A DNA stretch of 64,000 bases from Nitrospira sp. (lineage in GTDB: Bacteria; Nitrospirota; Nitrospiria; Nitrospirales; Nitrospiraceae), in the NCBI GenBank assembly GCA_009594995.1, contig VOPR01000070.1, positions 1 to 64,000 of the forward strand, written 5' to 3'. Shown here one piece after another: positions 43,731 through 52,817 of the stretch. Below the pieces are notes generated by a model. It was given only the letters and a program-made list of their open reading frames with translations. It did not search any database and was not told the DNA's origin. The position numbers and the translations under genes were made by a program. Each line of letters opens with the position of its first letter. Position 1 is the stretch's first letter.

Positions 43731-44669
43731 ATGTGGCAGCGCGAGACCTATAAGAAGATCAAACAGATTCCTCGGGAGGAGCATGTCCTGCCAGGAACCG
43801 GGCTCTGCGCCGGGTGCGGAGGGCTGGAAGCATTGCGACTTGCCGCCAAGGTGCTCGGTGACGACGTCGTCTGGGTGAATGCCGCCGGATGCTTCACCCT
43901 GTTGGCGGCCTATCCGTACAACTCATTCAAAGGATCATGGCTCTATACGACGATGGGGTCGGCACCAGCCGGTGCGCAGGGGGTGCGCGACGCGTTGGAT
44001 GTGTTGATCGCCAAGGAGCGATTGCCGAAGAGCGAGAATCTGAAAGTCGTGGTGTTGGGAGGCGATGGCTCCACCTACGACATGGCGTTGTCGTCGACCT
44101 CGGGAGCGATGAATCGCGGTCTGGATTTTTATTACATCTGTTACGACAACGAAGCCTACGGCAACACCGGCATGCAATTGTCCCCATCGACTCCGTATGG
44201 CGCGCGGACAGCGACCTCGCCCTGCAGCCTGCAACATCCTGCCGCCACGGTTCAGGAGAAGAAAGACATCTTCGAGATCTGGCGCGCGCATCGACCGCCG
44301 TACATCGCGACCGTCTCGCCTCGGTATCCCTTGGACCTGGAGGAAAAGTTCGCGCGGGCCGCTTCTTTCACAGGACCCAAGATGTTTCTCGCGTTGTCCG
44401 CCTGCCCGACCGGCTGGCTCTACGATCCCGGAGAAACGCCGGAGGTCGCGAAACTGGCGGTTGAGACCGGGCTTTGGCCGCTAAAAGAAGCCATCAACGG
44501 CGTGGTGACGCACACGTACATTCCGAAGCGAAAACCGGTGGAAGCCTATCTCAAGCTACAAGGCCGCTTCCGGCATCTCTTTGAACCGACCGTGCAGACG
44601 GAGGCCATTCGTCACATTCAAGAACGGGTTGATGCGTATTGGCAGCGGGTCACCACGGAGCAGATATGA
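43731..44669 (+). CDS. 2-oxoacid:ferredoxin oxidoreductase, beta (thiamine) subunit
   Basis: 312 residues. Cluster cysteines Cys26/Cys29 (GLCAGCGG), Cys54 (NAAGCF) and Cys224 (LSACPTGW) fit the proximal [4Fe-4S] centre. The diphosphate motif is GDGSTYDMAL (111-120) with Asn140 in YDNEAYGNTG. Completes the alpha/beta/gamma-delta enzyme used in reductive TCA carbon fixation or pyruvate oxidation. Confidence 0.93.
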   Translation: MWQRETYKKIKQIPREEHVLPGTGLCAGCGGLEALRLAAKVLGDDVVWVNAAGCFTLLAAYPYNSFKGSWLYTTMGSAPAGAQGVRDALDVLIAKERLPKSENLKVVVLGGDGSTYDMALSSTSGAMNRGLDFYYICYDNEAYGNTGMQLSPSTPYGARTATSPCSLQHPAATVQEKKDIFEIWRAHRPPYIATVSPRYPLDLEEKFARAASFTGPKMFLALSACPTGWLYDPGETPEVAKLAVETGLWPLKEAINGVVTHTYIPKRKPVEAYLKLQGRFRHLFEPTVQTEAIRHIQERVDAYWQRVTTEQI

Positions 44670-44683
44670 GTCGAGGACGAATC

Positions 44684-45157
44684 ATGCAACGAGCGATCAT
44701 CTCCGGCATGTTGGTTGTGATCCTTCTTGCCACCGGCTGTGCCGAACAAAAATCGGCATCTTCTGCAAGCGGCGTCATGCCGGTGCATTTGCCCGATGTG
44801 CGCACGCCGATTCCGCTCGGAACCGAGGCCCGTCAGGAACATCGTGCCGTCATGTTGCAACATTTGGAAACGATTCAAGCCATTGTCGCCGCACTAGCCG
44901 AAGAGGATTATCGCCTGGCGCAGGGACTCACCGAGTCGCATTTAGGTTTTTTTATGCATCGTCACGCGATGGCCAGGCAGGACCCGGCCAATTTCCCCCC
45001 GGCCTATCATGATCTGGCGATGGCGCATCATGCCGCCGCCGAGAAGCTGGCCGATGTGATACCGACGCAGGACTTGAAGCAGATCCTCCCCCAGTTCAAC
45101 AATGTGCTGAAAGCCTGTGTCGCCTGCCATTTGGAATACAGGCTCCGTAGTTCATAA
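44684..45157 (+). CDS. Cytochrome c'-like lipoprotein
   Basis: 157 residues from ATG 44684 (GAGGA 6 nt upstream; ATG 44666 overlaps the previous stop). Lipobox LLATGC gives a lipidated Cys19. A helical domain follows, with histidines in GFFMHRHAMAR and the heme motif CVACH (145-149) near the C-terminus, the cytochrome c' plan. The hemerythrin-like gene follows 14 nt later. NO, CO or O2 binding is plausible but untested. Confidence 0.75.
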   Translation: MQRAIISGMLVVILLATGCAEQKSASSASGVMPVHLPDVRTPIPLGTEARQEHRAVMLQHLETIQAIVAALAEEDYRLAQGLTESHLGFFMHRHAMARQDPANFPPAYHDLAMAHHAAAEKLADVIPTQDLKQILPQFNNVLKACVACHLEYRLRSS

Positions 45158-45171
45158 CCAAGGAGAACGGC

Positions 45172-45654
45172 ATGTCCGATGCAAAGATCAGCGTCACGTT
45201 CGAGCAGGACCACGACCGGCTCGATGCCCTGTTCACGACGTTTCAGCAGCAGAAGCGCAAAGACTTCGCCAAGGCCAAAGAGGCGTTCGTGGAATTTAAG
45301 TTCGGCCTTCAGCGGCACATCGTATGGGAAGAGGACGTATTGTTTCCGAAGTGGGAAGAGAATTCCGGCATGGCCGAGGGCGGGCCGACGCAGGTCATGC
45401 GGACCGAGCATCGGATTATCGGTGATTGTCTGGAAGCCATTCATCACAAGGTGCAGGCTCAGAACCCCGAGAGCGATGTGGAAGAGCAGCGGTTGGTGGA
45501 CGTGCTGAAGTCGCACAATATGAAAGAAGAAAGAATTCTCTACCCGTCGATTGATCAGGTGATCAGCGAGGCAGAGCGGGCGGAGTTGTATCAGGCGATG
45601 AAGGACATTCCTGAGGAGCGGTACCGGACCTGTTGCGGGAGCGGGCAGTCATGA
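45172..45654 (+). CDS. Hemerythrin-domain protein with complete diiron site
   Basis: 160 residues; ATG 45172 has AAGGAG close upstream. All expected ligands are present: His14, His49/Glu53 (RHIVWEE), His80 (RTEHRI) and His115/Glu119 (HNMKEERILYP). An RIC/HHE-type protein likely binding O2 or NO, or acting in iron-cluster repair. The C-terminus has an adjacent CysCys pair (RTCCGSGQS). Contrast the other hemerythrin-like protein (5132), which lacks one His. Confidence 0.87.
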   Translation: MSDAKISVTFEQDHDRLDALFTTFQQQKRKDFAKAKEAFVEFKFGLQRHIVWEEDVLFPKWEENSGMAEGGPTQVMRTEHRIIGDCLEAIHHKVQAQNPESDVEEQRLVDVLKSHNMKEERILYPSIDQVISEAERAELYQAMKDIPEERYRTCCGSGQS

Positions 45655-46037
45655 AACGCCGGGAATTGGCTGCAATCTCCTGCATCCTGGGCATTCTGTT
45701 GATTGCGATTGGGCCGGAAGGAACGTTTGCGGTACCGGATCGCGGGAGCAAGTCGCCGCAGGCGGAAGGAATGCCGGCAGGGGTCACTGTGAGTGATACC
45801 GGCGGCATGGCGGCCAACCCTCATAGCGATTTGATCTTTCGAGCTACCGGCGCCACGAAGTGCCTGGATTGTCATCGTGCCGGCAAGGATGGGCAGATCA
45901 TAGCGCAGGTACAGGACAATGCGCTGGTTCAGGAGCTCAAAGCCAAGGCCAAAGGCATCCACGGCCCCGGTCGATTCGCGGACTGTTTACGCTGTCACGC
46001 CGGAGGCAACAAAGGTGTGGAGAAATATAGGAAGTGA
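45651..46037 (+). CDS. Periplasmic diheme cytochrome c
   Basis: 128 residues; ATG 45651 overlaps the hemerythrin stop by ATGA. Signal peptide (~7-27). Heme motifs CLDCH (71-75) and CLRCH (112-116). The region NPHSDLIFRATGATKCLDCH to FADCLRCHAGG aligns with the last two heme sites of the pentaheme protein at 46728, with identical 41-residue spacing between motifs. It is therefore a paralogous half-length version encoded two genes earlier. Confidence 0.87.
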   Translation: MKRRELAAISCILGILLIAIGPEGTFAVPDRGSKSPQAEGMPAGVTVSDTGGMAANPHSDLIFRATGATKCLDCHRAGKDGQIIAQVQDNALVQELKAKAKGIHGPGRFADCLRCHAGGNKGVEKYRK

Positions 46038-46061
46038 GGAGTGTCGGCTTGTGGGCGGTGA

Positions 46062-46727
46062 ATGTCCCAAGCGATGCGTGAGGCATCACATGGATACGGC
46101 GACAGACGGTTCACGCGTGAACAGCGACGAGTATCCGCCATGACAGCGCTGCAGCGGCGCGTCCTGACCATCAGCGCGGTCGTGATTGCTGCAGTCACCG
46201 GCGCGCTCCTCTTTGAGGCCCTGCTCAGTCTCAATGCGGCGACACCGTTCGGGCATACGCGGTATGGCCATGTTGTGGGGTGGGCAGGGTTGGCCCTGAC
46301 CCTCCTGGTGTTTGTGTATCCGCTTCGCAAGCGACTGAGCCCGGCGCGCCGATGGCCGCGCAATTGGTTTCGAGTCCACATGGTGGCTGGGGTTTTGGGA
46401 CCGCTCCTTATTTTTCTCCACTCCGGCGCCCATTATCACGCGGTCGTTCCGATTCTCGCGATGGTCTCGATGGTCATCGTCGTGCTCAGCGGAATCGTCG
46501 GCCAGCTAGTGCATGCGTTCAGCCTGCGGACGCTCAACGAGCAACGCCATCAACTCCAGCATCAAGGCCTATCTGAGAGCGACATCGACGCGCATTTGCA
46601 CGGGATAGCCTCCCAGGAAGAAGCGTTCCGCATTTGGCAGGCAGTCCATGCGCCGATGACCCTCATGTTTGTGCTGTTCACTGTTTTGCACGTGGCAGGG
46701 GCTCTGTTCTTTGCCGGAATGTCGTGA
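46062..46727 (+). CDS. Integral membrane b-type cytochrome with two H-x13-H pairs
   Basis: 221 residues from ATG 46062 (ATG 46140 is an alternative). Four hydrophobic helices (~32-55, 66-87, 105-148, 196-219). His106/His120 (RVHMVAGVLGPLLIFLH) and His196/His210 (VHAPMTLMFVLFTVLH) are each separated by 13 residues, the spacing that places bis-His b hemes in a four-helix bundle; exact pairing across helices is inference. The stop directly abuts a pentaheme cytochrome gene, suggesting transfer between membrane quinone and periplasmic c hemes. I cannot name the family. Confidence 0.7.
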   Translation: MSQAMREASHGYGDRRFTREQRRVSAMTALQRRVLTISAVVIAAVTGALLFEALLSLNAATPFGHTRYGHVVGWAGLALTLLVFVYPLRKRLSPARRWPRNWFRVHMVAGVLGPLLIFLHSGAHYHAVVPILAMVSMVIVVLSGIVGQLVHAFSLRTLNEQRHQLQHQGLSESDIDAHLHGIASQEEAFRIWQAVHAPMTLMFVLFTVLHVAGALFFAGMS

Positions 46728-47285
46728 GTGATGCGTTACCTTCCCCTTCCTCGAACCGTGATGCCGGTGGTCGCGCTGGCGACTCTGGTGCTGGTCGTGT
46801 GGGTTGGCTGGGGAACGGTTCGAAGTCCCGCTGCATTCTGGGCACCCGGCGATCTCAGTCGATACCATGTCGATCAGGCTGGCTGCACCCATTGCCATGA
46901 ACCGTTTCGTGGCCCGAGTCCGGCCCGCTGCGTGGCCTGCCATTCAACAGGATATTTTGAGAGCCATTCGACGCCTGCCGTCATGACCTGGCATCGCGAC
47001 ATGGTGGGACAACACACGGCCTGCACCGGTTGTCACACGGAACATCGTGGCGGGCTGGCGCAAATCACCGAGCGAACGAGAATGAATCCTCACGGCGAAT
47101 TTGTCTTCCGCGCCACGGGCACCAGCTCCTGTACCGCCTGTCATGAGTTCGGCACGCGAGTGGTTGCCAAGCCCGCATTGAGAAACGAGCCGATTGTGAG
47201 GCAATTGTATGAAAACGGTCGAGGAGCCCATCGTCCCGGCCACATGGCTGATTGCCTCGCCTGTCATGGCGGGGGAGAGCGGTGA
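46728..47285 (+). CDS. Membrane-anchored pentaheme cytochrome c
   Basis: 185 residues (GTG 46728 or ATG 46731). One N-terminal anchor (~11-29), then five CxxCH motifs: CTHCH (53), CVACH (68), CTGCH (99), CTACH (135) and CLACH (176). The dense hemes with few residues between resemble small multiheme cytochromes of the NapC/cytochrome c3 type. The C-terminal half is a paralogue of the diheme protein at 45651. No gap separates it from the b-type cytochrome gene, so the two products likely form a complex. Confidence 0.87.
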   Translation: MMRYLPLPRTVMPVVALATLVLVVWVGWGTVRSPAAFWAPGDLSRYHVDQAGCTHCHEPFRGPSPARCVACHSTGYFESHSTPAVMTWHRDMVGQHTACTGCHTEHRGGLAQITERTRMNPHGEFVFRATGTSSCTACHEFGTRVVAKPALRNEPIVRQLYENGRGAHRPGHMADCLACHGGGER

Positions 47286-47331
47286 GTGAACAAACGTTCC
47301 GAAGGACGCCCTGCGCGGTCTTCACCTTGTA

Positions 47332-47351
47332 AACCTCTGCGCTCAGAGGTT
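47332..47351. terminator. Hairpin between convergent genes
   Basis: AACCTCTG-CGCT-CAGAGGTT, a perfect 8-bp stem, sits one nt from the stop of the minus-strand gene and 46 nt after the plus-strand stop. No clear T-tract on either side. Confidence 0.5.
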
Positions 47352-47352
47352 A

Positions 47353-50103
47353 CTACCCTCCGGTTCTTGCTGCAGACTGCGCCACCCTGATCCTCGCATC
47401 CACGATGCGATAGCCTTGCCCGGGAGGCAGGGCGAAGATCGGGTTTAGATCGAGCTCGACGATTTCCGGTACCTCTTCGACTAACCGTGAGAGCCTGAGT
47501 AGGAGTTCCTGGATCGCATCGACATCGGCAGGAGGGTGGCCGCGATACCCTTGCAGGAGGCGGTACCCCTTAATGCTGCGAATCAGGTCGGCGGCATCCA
47601 ACTCCGTCAGTGGCGTAATGCGGAACCGCACGTCTCCAAGAATTTCGACGTGAATCCCGCCGAGCCCGAATCCGATTAAAGGCCCGAAGGACGGATCCTG
47701 GACCATGCCGGCCATGACCTCGACGCCACCGGCCACCATTGGCTGGACGAGCACCCCTTCCATTGCAATGAGAGTCTGATCGTGAGCCATCTGCGCAGCG
47801 ATTTCGTCGTAGGCGCGGCGGACCTCGGCTTTGGTGGTGAGGTGTAAGTGCACCCCGCCGATTTCGGTCTTATGGACCAGCGTATGCGAAGCCAGCTTGA
47901 CGGCGACCGGAAACCCGATCTGTGCGGCGAGCGTGGCCGCTTCTTCCGCGCTGGTTGCCACCCCGCCCGGCGGCAGCGCGATCGCCATCCCGGTGAGAAC
48001 CGTCCGTGTCTCCGCGACCGTCAACCAGCCGTTTCCGCACGTGGCCAGAGCTTTCCGGCAGAGGGTCTTGATCGCTGACAGGTTCAAATCGTCAAAGTCA
48101 GGCACCATGCCGAGGGGGCGATCGCGCCACTGGACGTAGCCGGCGATTTTCCCCAACACGTGAGCAGGTAATTCGGGCAGCCTGAAGGTTGGAATGGTTT
48201 CATTGGGGAGAGAAAATGTGCGATCCCGATCCGTTTCCACCATCCACGCGATCGAGACGGGTTTCGTGATGTGATGTTCTGACCGTGCCGCCGCAATGCC
48301 TCGCTCAATGCCTTCAGCAATCGGATCGACGTCGGTGCTCGTCACCGCGATATACAGAATAATGAGCGCATCGATATCGTCGGAGGCGAGCAGGGTGACG
48401 ATGGCTTGCTCGTACTGCTCCGGGGTGGCCGACGCGATCAAATCCACCGGATTACGCAGCGAGGCGGAGGCGGGCAGGAAGGGCGAGAGTCGAGTCATCG
48501 TTGCCTGGGATAACTCGGGCACCTCCAGGCCGGCTGCCTCGCACGCGTCCGCGCAAAGGATGGCAGGGCCGCCTGCGTTGGTCAGGATGCCGACCCGTTT
48601 TCCCTTGGGTAGCGGCTGTTCCGAAAGGCCTGCCGCCAGGGCAAACATTTCCTCCAACGTGTCGGCGCGCAGGATTCCCGTTTGTTGAAAGAGGGCTTCC
48701 ACCGCCACATCATTGGCGGCCAGCGCCGCCGTGTGAGATCCAGCGGCGCGTTTGCCCGACGAAGTCCGGCCCGCTTTTAAGACGACGACCGGTTTGTTGC
48801 GGCTGACCCGCCGGGCGATCTGCGCGAACCGCCTGGGATTGCCGAACGATTCGACATACAGCAGGATCACATTCGTGGCGGAATCGTTTTCCCAGTATTG
48901 CAGCAGGTCGTTGACGGAGACATCGGCCTTATTCCCGACGCTGACGAAAGTGGAGAGGCCCAATTGCAATCGTTCCGAAGCGGCGAGCAGAGCCAGACCC
49001 AGGGCGCCGCTCTGGGATGACATGGCGATCGAACCGGCGAGTGGAAACGTCGAGGTGAAGGTCGCGTTGAGCCTCACTGCCGGATCGGTATTCAGGATGC
49101 CGAAGCAGTTGGGGCCGACCATGCGCATGCCATGTTGCCGGACCTTGTCCAGCAATTGATCCTGCAACCGACGGCCTTCCTCTCCGACTTCGGCGAATCC
49201 GGCTGTGATGACGACCAGGGCGCGGACTCCGGTTGCGGCGCAGTCGTCCACCACGGCCAACAGGGCTTCTTTGGGCACGGCAATGACGGCGAGATCGACC
49301 GGCTCCGGAAGGGCCTGCAGCGAGGGGAAGGCGTTGACCCCGGCGATGTTGGAGGCATGGGGATTGATCGCGTAACAGCGGCCGTGAAAGTGATTGCTCT
49401 GAAGCGCATCGAGCAGGCGGTACCCGATACTTCGTGGGGACCGCGAGGCGCCGATCACGGCGACGGCGCGCGGATGAAAGAGGGGCCGGAGTGAGGCGGT
49501 GGTGGCCACCCGCTCGCGCCATTCGGATTGCCGCACGCTCTGGTCGGTCGGAGTCAGTGACAGTTCCACTTCCATGTCGCCGCCTTCGACATGTTCCTGC
49601 ATGGTGAACCCGGACGAGGCGAAGACTTCGCGCATTGCGAGATTGTCGGCATGGGTGATGGCCCACAGTTTCGTGAAGCCCTGTCGAATGGCCAGGAGTG
49701 CAAGGCGTTCGAGGAGGATGGTGCCGAGTCCATGTCCATGCAGGTGGTCATCCACGGCCATGGCCACTTCTGCCTGCTGAGGGTCGCGCGCATGGTAGGA
49801 GCCGGATGCAATGATACGTAACGTTTCGTCTTGCCGCCGCAGAACGATCACGGTCAAGCTTCGTTCCGGATGCGAGGGGTCGCAGAGGGAACGGATGACC
49901 TCCGCAGTCGGCGCGGTTTCTGAGAAGAAACGATGGCGTGTGGCTTCCGGAGACAATCGTTCTACGAAACGAAGCAACTCGTCGGTATCGCCCGGTCCGG
50001 CAATACGTAGAAGGGCTGTCGTTCCATCGCGCAGGATGGTATGGCCGCAGTCGGGCCCATCATCCCGTAGAGGCGGCATGTGGCGGGGGCCGATACGTTG
50101 CAT
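47353..50103 (-). CDS. GNAT acetyltransferase fused to NDP-forming acyl-CoA synthetase
   Basis: 916 residues if started at the ATG at 50103 (50160 or 50184 are alternatives). The N-terminal GNAT domain (~20-190) has DDHLHGHGLGTILLERL, the acetyl-CoA loop. The rest is the ADP-forming acyl-CoA synthetase: CoA-binding (RAVAVIGASRSPRSIGYRLL), ligase (GSHTAALAAND with the candidate phospho-His) and C-terminal ATP-grasp (HKTEIGGVHL, ELDLNPI). Such fusions are either acyl-CoA synthetases or Pat-type lysine acetyltransferases that control Acs. An acs gene lies 9 kb away. Confidence 0.88.
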   Translation of the reverse strand: MQRIGPRHMPPLRDDGPDCGHTILRDGTTALLRIAGPGDTDELLRFVERLSPEATRHRFFSETAPTAEVIRSLCDPSHPERSLTVIVLRRQDETLRIIASGSYHARDPQQAEVAMAVDDHLHGHGLGTILLERLALLAIRQGFTKLWAITHADNLAMREVFASSGFTMQEHVEGGDMEVELSLTPTDQSVRQSEWRERVATTASLRPLFHPRAVAVIGASRSPRSIGYRLLDALQSNHFHGRCYAINPHASNIAGVNAFPSLQALPEPVDLAVIAVPKEALLAVVDDCAATGVRALVVITAGFAEVGEEGRRLQDQLLDKVRQHGMRMVGPNCFGILNTDPAVRLNATFTSTFPLAGSIAMSSQSGALGLALLAASERLQLGLSTFVSVGNKADVSVNDLLQYWENDSATNVILLYVESFGNPRRFAQIARRVSRNKPVVVLKAGRTSSGKRAAGSHTAALAANDVAVEALFQQTGILRADTLEEMFALAAGLSEQPLPKGKRVGILTNAGGPAILCADACEAAGLEVPELSQATMTRLSPFLPASASLRNPVDLIASATPEQYEQAIVTLLASDDIDALIILYIAVTSTDVDPIAEGIERGIAAARSEHHITKPVSIAWMVETDRDRTFSLPNETIPTFRLPELPAHVLGKIAGYVQWRDRPLGMVPDFDDLNLSAIKTLCRKALATCGNGWLTVAETRTVLTGMAIALPPGGVATSAEEAATLAAQIGFPVAVKLASHTLVHKTEIGGVHLHLTTKAEVRRAYDEIAAQMAHDQTLIAMEGVLVQPMVAGGVEVMAGMVQDPSFGPLIGFGLGGIHVEILGDVRFRITPLTELDAADLIRSIKGYRLLQGYRGHPPADVDAIQELLLRLSRLVEEVPEIVELDLNPIFALPPGQGYRIVDARIRVAQSAARTGG

Positions 50104-50375
50104 GGAGAACCCTGCGATCAGATTCGGTTTCACGACAAACAGCCGGCCGAGTCCGATCATGACCGCGCTGCCGGTCAGTTGCAAGCGGTGGCTCTCGGGG
50201 TCTGTTGCCGTGCGAGGTGTCGTGGAATGGTCTGGAAGTCAGTCTGACTGCTACGTTTAGCCTCGCGGACCAGCGCAGGTCGAGACGGCCGGGTTCTCAG
50301 AAAAGAGTTGTCACCCGGCTGGCCCGGCCTGCGCAGAAGGTCACGCGCCCGGCATCCCTCGAGAACGCGGGCCGG

Positions 50376-50738
50376 CTAGCTCACGAAATCAGGCGTCGCG
50401 ATCGATCGGATATAGGACAACACGTCCAGCATCTGTTGATCTGTCAGTTTCCCGCGATAGCCGTGCATAGGGCTGAACAGTGCGCCGTTTGCGATCGTGA
50501 TCAGCAATTCCCAATCGGTTTTGGCGCGTGAGTTCACCGACTGGAAATTGGCTGGACGTACGATCAGGTATTGCCCGTCCGGCCCGTTGCCGTCCAATTT
50601 CTCGCCGTGGCAGCGCAGGCATTGTTTTTCATAGATGGCTTGGCCGTCGCGCGGGTTGCCTCGGTTGGTTTGTCCGGCGGCCCAGGAGCTGCCGAGGATG
50701 ACGAGACAGAGTGCACAAAGAATGCTGAAAGTTTTCAT
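50376..50738 (-). CDS. Small periplasmic monoheme cytochrome c
   Basis: 120 residues. Signal peptide ends at SSWA (~20). Heme motif CLRCHGEK; Met ligand candidate in LFSPMHGY. Related to the small cytochromes at 30317 and 33549. It lies alone on the minus strand, 49 nt after the UspA tandem gene, probably in the same transcript. Confidence 0.88.
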   Translation of the reverse strand: MKTFSILCALCLVILGSSWAAGQTNRGNPRDGQAIYEKQCLRCHGEKLDGNGPDGQYLIVRPANFQSVNSRAKTDWELLITIANGALFSPMHGYRGKLTDQQMLDVLSYIRSIATPDFVS

Positions 50739-50787
50739 GCGCGGACTCCTTTATGGTTCGACGTATGGCAACGAATCAATCGTCGGC

Positions 50788-51645
50788 TCACCGTACGATC
50801 AAGACCGGACAGGGTACCTGGTGCAAGAGCGCGTGGGAGATGCTGCCGAGCAGAAATCGCTCGAGTCCTTTTCGTCCGTGAGACCCGATGATCAACAGGT
50901 CTGCCGAACGGGCACGCTCCGCCAGAATATCGGTCGGATCACCGACTGCCACCTGCGTGCCGACCGTATAGCGATGATTCATGACTGAAGCGGCCAGATT
51001 CTTGACCAGATCCTCAGCCGAACGCACGGCGATGCCGGTCCAATCCTGGAGCGGGAACAGGCTGAAGGGATCAGTGGACGGGATCGGCCGCACGACGCTC
51101 ACGATTGTGAGGTCGACCTGATTCTTGAATGGATGGGCGAGCAACCAGGCCTTGATCCTCGCTGCGTCCTCATGTCCTTCGACGGCCACGGTCACGCGTT
51201 TCACCGGGCCCTCTCGCTCTTTCACGATGAGCGTGGTGCATTCCGCATGTAACGCAACGCGATGGGAGACGCTGCCCAATACGAACTCGCCGACGCGCCC
51301 TCTTCCGCGCGCCCCGATCACAATCAACTCGGCGTGTGTGTCTCGAGCCTGGTCCAGAATCAGTGAGGCCGGTTTGGCAAATTCGCAGACGCGCGTCACC
51401 GACAAGCCCTGGGACGGCAGGAGGGTGCAGGTGTGGTCCAGCAATTGTTGACCGGCCTTTTCCATGGCCTTGCGGAAGTCGTCGTAGCCTTGCAGATTGC
51501 TTACTTCCGCGACGATCGGATATTGAAACATGCCCAGATCGATCCCATGTACCAGTATGACTTCTTGCAGGTCGTACAGATACGAGGCTTCTCGAACGGC
51601 TGCGAACGCTTGTTCCGACCAGTCGAGGGCGATCAGGACGCGCAT
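50788..51645 (-). CDS. Tandem universal stress protein
   Basis: 285 residues from the ATG at 51645 (AAAGGAG upstream). Two UspA domains, each with the ATP-binding glycine motif: GARGRGRVGEFVLGS and GSHGRKGLERFLLGS. Part of a minus-strand stress block with SnoaL-like, zinc ribbon, phosphoribosyltransferase and Hsp20 genes. Confidence 0.9.
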   Translation of the reverse strand: MRVLIALDWSEQAFAAVREASYLYDLQEVILVHGIDLGMFQYPIVAEVSNLQGYDDFRKAMEKAGQQLLDHTCTLLPSQGLSVTRVCEFAKPASLILDQARDTHAELIVIGARGRGRVGEFVLGSVSHRVALHAECTTLIVKEREGPVKRVTVAVEGHEDAARIKAWLLAHPFKNQVDLTIVSVVRPIPSTDPFSLFPLQDWTGIAVRSAEDLVKNLAASVMNHRYTVGTQVAVGDPTDILAERARSADLLIIGSHGRKGLERFLLGSISHALLHQVPCPVLIVR

Positions 51646-51655
51646 AGGACTCCTT

Positions 51656-52207
51656 TCAGAACAACGGATGCGGTGACGTGCCGAACGGCATGACTCGAGG
51701 GGAATCGCCGATGTTGCCCCGAATGCGCCACTGTCCGTTTTCAAAGCTCAGGTAGTGAACCTCCTCATACCAACTGTCGATCGGGACCCGTAATCCGCCG
51801 GTTTTGGACAGCCCGGACAGGCTTCCCGTGCAGGTCGCTTCGATGATGGTTTTGGAGCCGGAGCCGACCTTGGTCAACCGCGAGAAGCGATGGACATCGG
51901 CCAGATCCTGAAATTCATCAAGCAGATTGATCCACACTCGGCGCATGTCGCCCTTTTTTAAGCCGTGATAATCGTATTGCTCCGAATAGAGAGCCATCAC
52001 GCCATCCACGTTGCGCGCCCGAAGCGCTTCATTGGCTTGCCGAAACGTGTTCATGACGTCGTTGACCGTCGCGTGGTCCAGGTCTGCCGCCGCCCCCGGT
52101 AGCAACTGCATCTCGGCCTTGGCCGGAGGGAGCATGGTGATGACGGTCAGTACGCCCCCGACCAGAAGACCGCTCCATCGAGTCCATGTTGTCTTCGCTT
52201 CACCCAT
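51656..52207 (-). CDS. Exported SnoaL/NTF2-like protein
   Basis: 183 residues from the ATG at 52207 (GGAGGAAAGGTGG upstream). A signal peptide (~17-40, PPAKA) precedes an NTF2-like cone fold (NTFRQANEALRARNVDGVMALYS; SWYEEVHYLSFENGQWRIRG). Members are ligand-binding or enzymatic; the substrate is not predictable. Ten nt separate it from the UspA gene, indicating co-transcription. Confidence 0.7.
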   Translation of the reverse strand: MGEAKTTWTRWSGLLVGGVLTVITMLPPAKAEMQLLPGAAADLDHATVNDVMNTFRQANEALRARNVDGVMALYSEQYDYHGLKKGDMRRVWINLLDEFQDLADVHRFSRLTKVGSGSKTIIEATCTGSLSGLSKTGGLRVPIDSWYEEVHYLSFENGQWRIRGNIGDSPRVMPFGTSPHPLF

Positions 52208-52269
52208 GACCACCTTTCCTCCCGGTCGGTCCATCGGAGCCGTTGCGAGTGCGCGCTGCGCGTCGGTAT

Positions 52270-52764
52270 TTAACTGCTCCAGGTGACGCGGACAAAATCC
52301 TCATCTTTGTCGTATTGGATCTCCAACTCGCCGTGGTGCGAATGCTTCAGCGCTTCGCCGATGCGCCGTGGCAAGTGGGCATCGGTGGTGAGAACGACAA
52401 GCCCTTCCGCTCGGTCCTCGATGGTCATGATACGAGCCAGGGGATACTCCTTTTTTTCCTGCGCTTCGGTATTGTGAATCAGTCCCATGACCTGATCACG
52501 ATGCTGCGTTTTGTACGCGCCTTTCAGGGTGACGAACCCCTTGGGGTTTTTGTCGTGGATCCGCAAGCAGGCCGGACAGATGATCTCTTCGGCACCGGTC
52601 GGTCTGGCATCCCATGTCCAGCGGCCCTTGTGGTACAAGGCCCCGCATTGCTTGCAAACAGTGGGCTCTTTCAATTTGCCCGGCATCTTGTACGAGTCAT
52701 GCTTATATTCCTCAACGAATCGATCACGGCGTGCGCTGTGGCCGCCTTCTGGTTGCTTGTTCAT
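52270..52764 (-). CDS. BCAM0308-like zinc ribbon protein
   Basis: 164 residues. Four Cys in two pairs, Cys37/Cys40 (VCKQCG) and Cys63/Cys66 (ICPACL), make a zinc ribbon. The body (GYRT-like RDRFVEEYKHDSYKMPGKLK and LPRRIGEALKHSHHGELEI) matches the BCAM0308 family, which occurs with stress and phosphoribosyltransferase genes. Function unknown. Confidence 0.7.
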   Translation of the reverse strand: MNKQPEGGHSARRDRFVEEYKHDSYKMPGKLKEPTVCKQCGALYHKGRWTWDARPTGAEEIICPACLRIHDKNPKGFVTLKGAYKTQHRDQVMGLIHNTEAQEKKEYPLARIMTIEDRAEGLVVLTTDAHLPRRIGEALKHSHHGELEIQYDKDEDFVRVTWSS

Positions 52765-52817
52765 TGCGGAGAGTCCCTTTCTTTGCGGTGCGCCGACGTG
52801 CGGCGAACACCGGCATG

